Positions 1 to 5,130 of a stretch of 5,799 nt of DNA are shown here, piece after piece. The stretch lies in NCBI GenBank assembly GCA_004524515.1, contig SDNV01000157.1, positions 1 through 5,799 of the forward strand, written 5' to 3'. Position numbers and translations under genes: made by a program. Position 1 is the first letter of the stretch, and each line of letters begins with the position of its first letter. The notes under the pieces were generated by a model that saw only the letters and a list, made by a program, of their open reading frames with translations, did no database searches and was not told where the DNA came from. The stretch comes from Promethearchaeota archaeon (GTDB lineage Archaea > Asgardarchaeota > Lokiarchaeia > Sigynarchaeales > SOKP01).

Positions 1-582
1 CATAGTGAAGTTGATACCGTTGAACGATTTGAGATATTGAGAAAATTACGAGATGGAACTTATGATGTGGTCGTGGGGATAAATCTTCTTAGAGAGGGTT
101 TAGATTTACCGGAAGTGCAGCTTGTAGCAATATTAGATGCCGATAAACTGGGCTTTTTACGGGATACTCGTTCTTTAATTCAAACCATCGGAAGAGCGTC
201 AAGAAATGTTAATGGTAAAGCAATACTTTACGCTGACAGAGTCTCCAGAGCTATGAAAGAAGCGATAGATGAGACTAATCGCAGAAGGAAAAAGCAAATG
301 GATTATAATAAAGCACATAACATAACCCCTCAGACTATTCAAAAAAATATTTTAGAATCCTTATCCGAAGAGCAAGAATTTAAGGAAAAGGAAGTAAAAC
401 GCCTAAAACAAAATGTTAAAGATAAAATCAAAGAGTTAGAATTCCAAGGGGATGTTGATATTATTATTCAATATCTCGAAAATAAAATGTTTTTGGCCGC
501 TAAAGAACTCAGATTTGAAGATGCCGCTTATTTAAGAGATAAAATCAAGGATATTAAGGAAAAAAATAAAATAAAAATGTAA
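1..582 (+). CDS. uvrB: UvrABC excinuclease subunit B, C-terminal part (partial at 5' end)
   Basis: UvrB is the damage-verifying helicase-like subunit of bacterial-type nucleotide excision repair; it receives damaged DNA from UvrA and recruits the nuclease UvrC. The frame is open from the first base, so 193 residues are visible and roughly 470 of the usual ~660 lie outside the window. Seen in order: the HSEVDTVER segment, helicase motif V ([15 protein letters not shown], about residues 25-39), the [10 protein letters not shown] segment, motif VI (QTIGRASRN, about 61-69), the linker [15 protein letters not shown] typical of UvrB, and a C-terminal UVR motif (about 158-190, with [19 protein letters not shown]) which binds UvrC. 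All hallmark residues look intact, so the gene is probably functional. It ends 7 bp from the convergent kelch gene. A uvrA fragment lies about 3.1 kb downstream. Archaeal uvr genes are generally regarded as acquired from bacteria; that is family knowledge, not shown here. Confidence 0.97.
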   Translation, partial: HSEVDTVERFEILRKLRDGTYDVVVGINLLREGLDLPEVQLVAILDADKLGFLRDTRSLIQTIGRASRNVNGKAILYADRVSRAMKEAIDETNRRRKKQMDYNKAHNITPQTIQKNILESLSEEQEFKEKEVKRLKQNVKDKIKELEFQGDVDIIIQYLENKMFLAAKELRFEDAAYLRDKIKDIKEKNKIKM

Positions 583-602
583 AAATTTTCTAATATTTTT
601 GA
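556..602. terminator. Overlapping T-rich termination signals between convergent genes
   Basis: On the plus strand the uvrB stop is followed by two T runs (586-589 and 596-600). On the minus strand the kelch stop is followed by a long T-rich stretch, the complement of the A-runs at 559-579 inside the end of uvrB. Archaeal RNA polymerase terminates on U-rich tracts without needing a hairpin, so both genes can end here with only 7 bp between them. No stable stem is visible. The assignment is from composition only. Confidence 0.45.
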
Positions 603-1765
603 TTAGATGATTTGTTTCGACTGCTATGCTTAAAAATCCAAATTATCATAGCAATGATTATTACAACTGATAAAGTAGTTCCAATAATTAAAAATTCTAT
701 AGGAAAATCGCCTAAATTCAAATGATGTGAAACTGGATTACAATTGACCCAATTATCAATATTATAGCTATATATCCATGTATCGCTTAAAGGTATGTGA
801 TTATTACCCATTCCACCAAAAAGAATCACCTTTTGATTTAAAGAATCATAGACAAGCCCTTCACTTGATCTTCCGGGAGGACTGATTGTGGGTTGACATT
901 GTATCCAATTATTCAGGGAATAGTCATATTTCCAGGTATCATCAGAGTATTCTGGTCCAGCAGGATCTGCACTCCCACCAAACATAATTGCCTTTTGATT
1001 GACTGAATCGTATATCATTACTCCCCACTTTCGCCCTAGCGGACTTGAGGGAGGGGATAACTCAATCCACTCATTAACCGTATAGTCATATTCCCAAGTC
1101 TGCTGCTGATCACTTTCAATTGTAGCACCACTGAAAAGGATCACTCTTTCGCTGTGAGAGTTATAGATCATGCAATGACCATATCTAGGTCCTGGAGATG
1201 TTTTAGGTCTCAACTCAACCCATGTGTTTATAGAATAGTCATATTCCCAAGTGTCGTTCAATAATTCACCACCAATGCCATAACCAGAGAAAAGAATTAC
1301 GCGTTCGTTAACAGAGTCGTAAATCATATTATGTGACATCCTTGCTGGAGGTTTTATTTCTGGAAAGACCTGAATCCAATCATTAGTTGCACAATTAAAA
1401 ATCCATGTATCATCTCTTGGAGATGATGACCAATAACCTCCAAACAGAATAATGATCTCATTTATCGAGTCATATACCATCACGTGTCCAGATCTTGCCG
1501 CTGGACTAGTCGGAGGATTCAGTTGCGTCCAAGAATTTAGTGCATAATCAAAAACCCATGTATCATCAAGTAAGCCTCCAGTGTAACCTCCTCCAAACAT
1601 TATAACTCTCTCATTAATATCGTCATAAACCATTCCAGGAAGAAATCTTGCAGTTGGTGGGTTATTATGAGCTGAGATATATCCTATATTTAAAATTGTG
1701 GTAGGAAGAATTAAATCTATTATGATTAGAAGTGATACAAACAAACGGATCCTTATAGTATTCAT
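590..1765 (-). CDS. Secreted, membrane-anchored kelch-repeat protein
   Basis: This 391-residue protein has an N-terminal hydrophobic segment (about 5-30) that looks like a signal sequence, then six kelch repeats of about 50 residues starting near 36, 87, 138, 190, 242 and 295. Each repeat carries the pattern P-x-R-x6-M/L-V/I-Y-D/N, then N/S-x-x-x-I-I/L-F-G/S-G, then DTW-x-[FY], then N-x-W-x-x, the standard signature of a beta-propeller blade. Six copies would close one propeller. A C-terminal hydrophobic helix (about 356-378) is followed by a short basic, polar tail (KHSSRNKSS), so the propeller should face outside with the tail in the cytoplasm. Kelch propellers bind proteins or glycans; the ligand cannot be told from the sequence. 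Repeats 3 and 4 have FSG where the others have FGG. The ATG start gives a clean signal sequence. The gene is convergent with uvrB and divergent from the regulator. Fold assignment is firm; biological role is unknown. Confidence 0.9.
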   Translation of the reverse strand: MNTIRIRLFVSLLIIIDLILPTTILNIGYISAHNNPPTARFLPGMVYDDINERVIMFGGGYTGGLLDDTWVFDYALNSWTQLNPPTSPAARSGHVMVYDSINEIIILFGGYWSSSPRDDTWIFNCATNDWIQVFPEIKPPARMSHNMIYDSVNERVILFSGYGIGGELLNDTWEYDYSINTWVELRPKTSPGPRYGHCMIYNSHSERVILFSGATIESDQQQTWEYDYTVNEWIELSPPSSPLGRKWGVMIYDSVNQKAIMFGGSADPAGPEYSDDTWKYDYSLNNWIQCQPTISPPGRSSEGLVYDSLNQKVILFGGMGNNHIPLSDTWIYSYNIDNWVNCNPVSHHLNLGDFPIEFLIIGTTLSVVIIIAMIIWIFKHSSRNKSSNQKY

Positions 1766-1790
1766 AATTTCTTACTTCTTTTCTTAATTG

Positions 1791-1803
1791 ATTTTTAAAT
1801 AAA
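1791..1803 (-). promoter_or_regulatory. Candidate TATA box of the kelch gene
   Basis: Read on the minus strand, TTTATTTAAAAAT lies about 26-38 bp upstream of the kelch ATG. At the usual archaeal TATA-to-start distance, transcription would begin almost at the ATG, giving a leaderless or very short-leader mRNA; no convincing Shine-Dalgarno is present just before the ATG, which agrees. The AT-rich background makes chance matches common. Confidence 0.35.
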
Positions 1804-1877
1804 ATTTTAGCTAACTAACCTTACTCTCCTCAAAATAACCAATATTTTGTAAGAGGTTTTATACTATGTAAATCTAA

Positions 1878-1891
1878 ATTAAATATATAAA
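1878..1891 (+). promoter_or_regulatory. TATA box of the winged-helix regulator operon
   Basis: The stretch ATTAAATATATAAA is a very good archaeal TATA element. The expected initiation point, about 25 bp from its centre, is near 1910-1915, giving a leader of roughly 50 nt before the ATG at 1967. The two inverted repeats at 1899-1911 and 1920-1932 flank that predicted initiation point. Confidence 0.65.
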
Positions 1892-1898
1892 TCCTCCC

Positions 1899-1911
1899 GG
1901 ACCAAAGGTCC
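1899..1911 (+). promoter_or_regulatory. Operator half 1: perfect inverted repeat GGACCaaaGGTCC
   Basis: This is a perfect 5-bp inverted repeat with a 3-bp spacer, GC-rich in an AT-rich intergenic region. It begins 8 bp after the TATA box and overlaps the predicted initiation point, where a bound dimer would block RNA polymerase loading or start. A near-identical site begins 21 bp later. The likely binder is the winged-helix protein encoded downstream, by inference from position only. Confidence 0.65.
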
Positions 1912-1919
1912 ACACTTAA

Positions 1920-1932
1920 GGAACATTGGTCC
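1920..1932 (+). promoter_or_regulatory. Operator half 2: imperfect inverted repeat GGAACattGGTCC
   Basis: This matches operator half 1 in both arms and spacer length, with one arm mismatch (GGAAC for GGACC). The symmetry extends outward to TAAGGAAC-ATT-GGTCCTTA at 1917-1935. The 21-bp offset from the first site is two helical turns, so two dimers would sit on the same DNA face. It would lie in the 5' leader, where it could alternatively form a short RNA hairpin. Confidence 0.6.
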
Positions 1933-1966
1933 TTAGAAAATAATATTTATGATAAGGATTGATTAA

Positions 1967-2269
1967 ATGGGAACCACGAAATATCGCACATCGAATTTGA
2001 TTATTCAAGATATTTTAGATGTGATAATTCAAATGGAAAATAAAAATGCTAATCTCAAAAAAGGGATTATTAAATCACATTTAATCAGATACACTGCTTT
2101 AAAAACCGCAACCGCTGAAAAATATTTACAAAAAATGGAAAAGGCTGGTTATATCATCTCGCAAGAACAAGCTTGGGGTGAAAGAAAAATTATAGTATAT
2201 ATTACCACCCCAATCGGTCGAGAACGATATAAATGGTTTGTAAAGATTAATACCGAAATGAAATTATAA
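1967..2269 (+). CDS. Winged-helix DNA-binding transcriptional regulator
   Basis: This 100-residue protein has the layout of small archaeal single-domain winged-helix regulators (the COG3432/SSO10a-like group): helix 1 at about 10-22 (LIIQDILDVIIQM), a helix-turn-helix at about 35-60 (IKSHLIRYTALKTATAEKYLQKMEKAGYI), a beta wing at about 62-80 ending YITTPIGRERY, and a final helix that commonly mediates dimerisation. No ligand-binding or metal-binding domain is present. The ATG start is supported by an AAGGA Shine-Dalgarno at 1954-1958, 8 nt upstream. It is the first gene after a strong TATA box carrying two matched inverted repeats, and it is followed after 11 bp by a membrane protein gene. 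Autorepression, perhaps modulated through the membrane protein, is an inference. The winged-helix fold is well supported; the exact family is not. Confidence 0.85.
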   Translation: MGTTKYRTSNLIIQDILDVIIQMENKNANLKKGIIKSHLIRYTALKTATAEKYLQKMEKAGYIISQEQAWGERKIIVYITTPIGRERYKWFVKINTEMKL

Positions 2270-2280
2270 TAAAAAATGAA

Positions 2281-2949
2281 GTGAATAATTTGTCTGAACA
2301 AATAAAAAATAATGCAATACACTCCGATAAATCGGAGGATAAGACTTCTTTATCTAGTAAAATTGAAAAATTGGGATTGAATTACATCAATAAAAAAAAA
2401 TCTTACTTATTCATATCTACCTTATTCCCAATCTGTCTCTTAATCATTAATGTATCTACAATTACTTATTTATTTATTTTATTTGGAGTTGAAGAAGAAG
2501 AAGTATGGAAATTTATGCATTATATCTTTACTAAAAGTTTTGACTCATTATTCATTTTATTTTTTTCTATCTTCCAACTTATTTTTTTAATAAGTTGGCG
2601 AAAGAAAATAAAAGAGTTTAATGTTCAAAGAGAATCTCATTCTTTACAATTGTCAGAAGATCCAACAGAAATTCCTGAAAGAACTACTTCACTTCCTCGA
2701 CTCTTCTATAATTTAGTTGCTTATATGGAGAAACATAGAATAATTTTCATAGTTTTCAATTTTGTAGCATTCTATATTCTCTTTTTTAATTTTTGGACTT
2801 TTCCGTTATTTGAATGGTTAAATATATTTTCCACATTATTTATTATTTTCTATCTGGGGTTTCAATGGTTTCATTTCTTTAAATGGAATAAGAAATTTTC
2901 CCGGTTGCGAACTTTTGAGAAAAAAGTATACAAAGAATTGGATCTTTAA
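2281..2949 (+). CDS. Four-helix membrane protein of unknown function
   Basis: I do not recognise a family. The 222-residue protein starts with a polar, Ser/Lys-rich cytoplasmic-looking stretch (1-40), followed by hydrophobic helices at about 42-68, 87-105, 153-175 and 180-200 and a basic tail. Helices 2 and 4 both end in a short Trp-basic motif (SWRKKIKEF and KWNKKFSRL), so the protein looks like two similar hairpins joined by a charged linker (about 106-150). Positive-inside bias puts both termini and the linker in the cytoplasm. The start is taken as GTG, 11 bp after the regulator stop; the ATG at 2277 is closed after two codons by TGA and no clear Shine-Dalgarno precedes the GTG, so TTG at 2290 is possible. 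Its placement directly behind the regulator suggests co-transcription and a possible sensor or regulated target role. Confidence 0.75.
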   Translation: MNNLSEQIKNNAIHSDKSEDKTSLSSKIEKLGLNYINKKKSYLFISTLFPICLLIINVSTITYLFILFGVEEEEVWKFMHYIFTKSFDSLFILFFSIFQLIFLISWRKKIKEFNVQRESHSLQLSEDPTEIPERTTSLPRLFYNLVAYMEKHRIIFIVFNFVAFYILFFNFWTFPLFEWLNIFSTLFIIFYLGFQWFHFFKWNKKFSRLRTFEKKVYKELDL

Positions 2950-2972
2950 ACTAAATAAAATTAAAATAATTT

Positions 2973-2976
2973 AGGA
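2973..2976 (+). promoter_or_regulatory. Shine-Dalgarno that fixes a TTG start
   Basis: AGGA lies 8 nt before the TTG at 2985. The ATG at 2977, which a simple reading might prefer, hits TGA after three codons. The site therefore supports the unusual TTG as the start of the phosphoesterase. Confidence 0.6.
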
Positions 2977-2984
2977 ATGAAAAA

Positions 2985-3497
2985 TTGAAAACTATAATAT
3001 TAGTAATCGGAGATACTCATATTTCTTCATTCAAGGATTTACCAAAAGAAATTCTACAAAAAGTAAAAGAATCTAATTGGGTATTTCATGTTGGAGATTA
3101 TATTTCACCCAATATTGTTGGTGGTTTTAAACAATTAAAACATGATTGTTTTAAGGGTGTTTATGGAAATGCGGACCCCTTAGCAATCCGAAAATTACTT
3201 CCACCTAAAGTTTTGATTGAGATATCTGATATAAGAATAGGTATTATTCATCCCGAAACTGGTGGACCAGATACCTACTTGAAAAAAAGAGTTATAAATG
3301 AATTTAGACATGATAAGGTAAACCTTATTGCTTATGGACACAGTCATGAAGCAACAATCGAATGGGTGGATAAAACTCTATTAGTTAATCCCGGAAGGGG
3401 TTATATTGATGAGTATTCCAATATCCGCTCTGCTTCAATCGCAATAATTACAATCGATAAGGAGATTAAAGCGGAAATTAAAGAGATAAACCATTAA
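2985..3497 (+). CDS. YfcE/MJ0936-type calcineurin-like metallophosphoesterase
   Basis: This 170-residue protein matches the small archaeal/bacterial phosphodiesterase family (MJ0936, YfcE), two-metal enzymes that hydrolyse phosphodiester bonds; characterised members cleave model phosphodiesters and their natural substrates are poorly known. All metal and catalytic motifs are visible: GDTH (Asp10, His12), GDY (Asp38, the bridging metal ligand), GNAD (Asn62, with Asp64), IIHP (His89), and GHSH (His119, His121). The family's late NPGS motif reads NPGR here. Length is normal for the family and there is no signal peptide, so it should act in the cytoplasm. The TTG start is chosen from the Shine-Dalgarno at 2973-2976 and because it begins directly before the first core strand. 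It follows the membrane protein by 35 bp with no terminator or obvious TATA box between, so it may be the third gene of that operon. Confidence 0.93.
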   Translation: MKTIILVIGDTHISSFKDLPKEILQKVKESNWVFHVGDYISPNIVGGFKQLKHDCFKGVYGNADPLAIRKLLPPKVLIEISDIRIGIIHPETGGPDTYLKKRVINEFRHDKVNLIAYGHSHEATIEWVDKTLLVNPGRGYIDEYSNIRSASIAIITIDKEIKAEIKEINH

Positions 3498-3580
3498 CTT
3501 GATAAAATTGATCTATAAATACTTAGTAAAACGAGTATTCGAGGTTTCTATTATGATTTTTCGCGAATTCCGGACTATAT

Positions 3581-3656
3581 AGAAAATATACTATTTTTCT
3601 GTTAATAATTTAAAAATTAAGTACCCAGATTCTCTATATTTTTTTAATTTTTTATA
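3581..3656 (+). terminator. T-rich terminator region after the phosphoesterase
   Basis: An imperfect stem AGAAAATA...TATTTTTCT (3581-3588 with 3592-3600) is followed by T-rich runs at 3638-3644 and 3648-3653. U-tracts of this kind end transcription in archaea. A weaker 6-bp inverted repeat, AATACT...AGTATT, lies nearer the stop at 3518-3539 but has no T-tract. Otherwise I see no gene between 3498 and 3726. Confidence 0.5.
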
Positions 3657-3667
3657 TTCGTATAAGG

Positions 3668-3677
3668 TTTTAAAATA
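3668..3677 (+). promoter_or_regulatory. Possible TATA box of the former uvrA
   Basis: TTTTAAAATA lies about 50 bp before the ATG of the uvrA fragment. It would place initiation near 3698-3703, with a leader of about 25 nt. It may be the surviving original promoter and could still transcribe the relic. The background is very AT-rich, so this is tentative. Confidence 0.3.
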
Positions 3678-3726
3678 TTGTAGAAAAACTTTTTTGACTT
3701 AAAGCATTAAAAAGAAACAGTAGAAT

Positions 3727-3858
3727 ATGAATGATTTTATAGTTATAAAAGGTGCAAGGCAGAACAACCTTAAAAACATTGACGTGGTAATACCAAGAAA
3801 TAAGTTGGTTGTAGTGACTGGCATTAGCGGTAGTGGTAAGTTTTTGGTTAATCAATGA
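3727..3858 (+). pseudogene. uvrA: N-terminal fragment of UvrA, cut just after Walker A
   Basis: The frame from ATG 3727 reads [20 protein letters not shown], then [18 protein letters not shown], an excellent match to the start of UvrA, the damage-sensing ABC-type ATPase that loads UvrB. The [GA]R-x-NNLKN motif and the first Walker A (GISGSGK) are complete. Family members then continue with Ser-Ser-Leu-Ala-Phe-Asp; here the next codons read FLVNQ and stop (TGA 3856-3858). UvrA is about 940 residues long, so only about 4% remains. None of the three forward frames after 3840 continues UvrA, which rules out a simple frameshift and indicates a breakpoint at or next to 3840. Even if translated, 43 residues cannot work as an ATPase. 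Preservation of the 38 codons suggests that the truncation is recent, or that this is an assembly joint. Confidence 0.85.
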
Positions 3859-4360
3859 CGAGATAATTGTTGGGTTAACTTTGGATTCCAATTTATTAGA
3901 ATTAGCAAATTTTCTATTCGGAAAGTTCGATATAAATCGTTCTGATTATGAACAAGTTAAATTTTCATTAGATAATAAAATATAAGAGAATCTTTAAATT
4001 AAAATCCAAGATATCGGAATAACGGATAAACATCTAACTGAGGTAGAATTTACAACTTTTTCAACTTTTCCACGGCACCCTTGTACTTTAAAAGACCGTA
4101 TTCTAAATATTAAATATCTTGATGGAATATTGTTCGAACTTTCATTATTAAATAAAATGAGATTCGTTCTTGAGAGCAAGTTTAATAAAACAGTTAAAAA
4201 TGGAAAATTTTATACTGAGATACTTAAAATTGTTAAAATTCAGACAGATCTATCTATTGAGATAAACTCGATTAAAGAGAAAATAGAAAAAATTGAAAGC
4301 CTAAATCATTCCTATCAATCTAATATTCACAGAATTTTCCAAGAGCTTTTTCTCCTTTAA
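3842..4360 (+). pseudogene. Decayed, unrecognised reading frame fused to the uvrA fragment
   Basis: A single frame, offset from uvrA, stays readable from the junction near 3840 to the TAA at 4358-4360, about 172 codons, interrupted only by two TAA codons four codons apart (3983-3985 and 3995-3997). In sequence this AT-rich, a random frame of this length should contain many more stops, so this looks like a former gene. Upstream of the stops it reads [20 protein letters not shown], then LFGKFDINRSDYEQ; after them IQDIGITDKHLTEVEFTTF and finally a Lys/Glu/Ile-rich, probably coiled-coil tail (IEINSIKEKIEKIESL). Its own start is missing, consistent with loss at the junction. An ORF beginning at TTG 4130 covers only the tail and is not a convincing gene on its own. 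I recognise no family; no relation to UvrA is visible. Confidence 0.55.
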
Positions 4361-4394
4361 TTTAAATAAATTATTAAAAAAAAAATGAGAAAAA

Positions 4395-5030
4395 ATGGTT
4401 GATGATAAATTTTATTGTTCAAATAACAAAAAATCAATAAAATGTAAAGATACATTCAGATTTGATGAATACGAGCAATTTAATAAACTAAAACCTAAGA
4501 CAAATTCAGAAGGAAGGGTTAAGCTAATTGATCAGGAAAAAGAAAAAATTAGGAAAGAATTTTTAACTGGTATCCCCATCCAGCGAATAAATGAAATAAT
4601 TAATAATTTTAATAACATCTCTGAAGATGATTTTATCAAAAAGCTTCAATCTTATTATAATAAAATGGTTGAAAAAAATCTAGTAAAATTATCTTGTGGT
4701 GTTAGTCACATTGATAATATAATAAAAGGATTTGAGAATGCGGTTTATCTGGATCGTTCAATTTCATTAAAATCTATAAAGGAATTGGAGTTACTCTTAA
4801 ATAGAAAGATTCAGTTCATTAAGAATTGGCGTAAACCACGAAGAAAGCGATTATCTGGAGTGAGAATACAGATTACAGAAGAAGGAATTGAAAGTATTAA
4901 GGATGAATTGAATTCGGGAATTTCAATTAAACGAGTATCGGAAATAATTAAAGAGTATGAGAAAGAAGATAATTTTATCCGATATTTGAGAAAAATTTAT
5001 AGACTTGCTTTAAAACCATTATTGGATTAA
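4395..5030 (+). CDS. Unrecognised basic protein with an internal duplication
   Basis: I do not recognise this 211-residue protein. It is Lys/Ile/Asn-rich and has no signal or membrane segment, so it should be cytoplasmic. Residues 41-96 and 157-210 align as a duplicated module: 41-72 aligns to 157-188 without gaps (EFLTGIPIQRINEIINNF against ELNSGISIKRVSEIIKEY), followed by a two-residue indel and DDFIKKL against DNFIRYL. Between them, about 125-153 reads SLKSIKELELLLNRKIQFI and then NWRKPRRKR, which resembles a helix-turn-helix followed by a basic arm. Nucleic-acid binding is plausible from charge and this pattern, but unproven. Cys8 and Cys17 alone do not make a zinc site. The ATG at 4395 is preferred because the ATG at 4385 closes after five codons. 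A TTTAAATAAA stretch near 4361 could serve as TATA for a leaderless mRNA. Confidence 0.75.
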   Translation: MVDDKFYCSNNKKSIKCKDTFRFDEYEQFNKLKPKTNSEGRVKLIDQEKEKIRKEFLTGIPIQRINEIINNFNNISEDDFIKKLQSYYNKMVEKNLVKLSCGVSHIDNIIKGFENAVYLDRSISLKSIKELELLLNRKIQFIKNWRKPRRKRLSGVRIQITEEGIESIKDELNSGISIKRVSEIIKEYEKEDNFIRYLRKIYRLALKPLLD

Positions 5031-5036
5031 ATCCTA

Positions 5037-5059
5037 ACTTTTTTTCTTTTTCTTTTTTT
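5037..5059 (+). terminator. T-tract terminator after the duplicated-module gene
   Basis: A nearly uninterrupted pyrimidine run (C-T, then T7-C-T5-C-T7) begins 7 bp after the stop codon. It is the strongest U-tract in the window and fits archaeal intrinsic termination. There is no stem before it. Confidence 0.65.
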
Positions 5060-5066
5060 AAAATAA

Positions 5067-5076
5067 CTATAAATAA
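5067..5076 (+). promoter_or_regulatory. TATA box of the secreted LamG-like protein gene
   Basis: CTATAAATAA, preceded by A-rich sequence suitable for TFB contact, lies about 60 bp before the ATG at 5131. Initiation would be expected near 5095-5100. A small perfect inverted repeat (GATTTT-gaca-AAAATC, 5102-5117) would then lie at the start of the leader. Confidence 0.5.
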
Positions 5077-5130
5077 GAGCTTGCCCTAATTATGTAATAA
5101 CGATTTTGACAAAAATCAGGTTAAAAAATT

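Noticed and set aside
3518..3539. AATACT...AGTATT stem as a factor-independent terminator
   Set aside because: The arms are only 6 bp and AT-rich, the loop is 10 nt, and no T-tract follows; the T-rich region further on is the better candidate.
3670..3891. Minus-strand ORF of 73 codons
   Set aside because: It lies opposite the uvrA fragment and the junction; the plus strand has unmistakable UvrA homology, and the minus product has no recognisable pattern.
3833..3985. Short 50-codon ORF from GTG 3833
   Set aside because: Its start would lie out of frame inside the uvrA Walker A sequence, so it cannot be an original gene start.
3983..3997. Stop-codon readthrough or recoding joining the two halves of the decayed frame
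   Set aside because: Both stops are TAA, not the TAG used for pyrrolysine or the TGA used for selenocysteine, and no start codon of its own exists; decay is simpler.
3994..4179. Minus-strand ORF of 61 codons
   Set aside because: It is opposite the decayed plus-strand frame, has no start signals and shows no protein-like pattern.
4130..4360. Independent 76-residue coiled-coil protein starting at TTG 4130
   Set aside because: The same frame continues upstream with protein-like sequence to 3998 and, past two stops, to the uvrA junction, and no ribosome binding site precedes the TTG; it is better read as the tail of a decayed gene.
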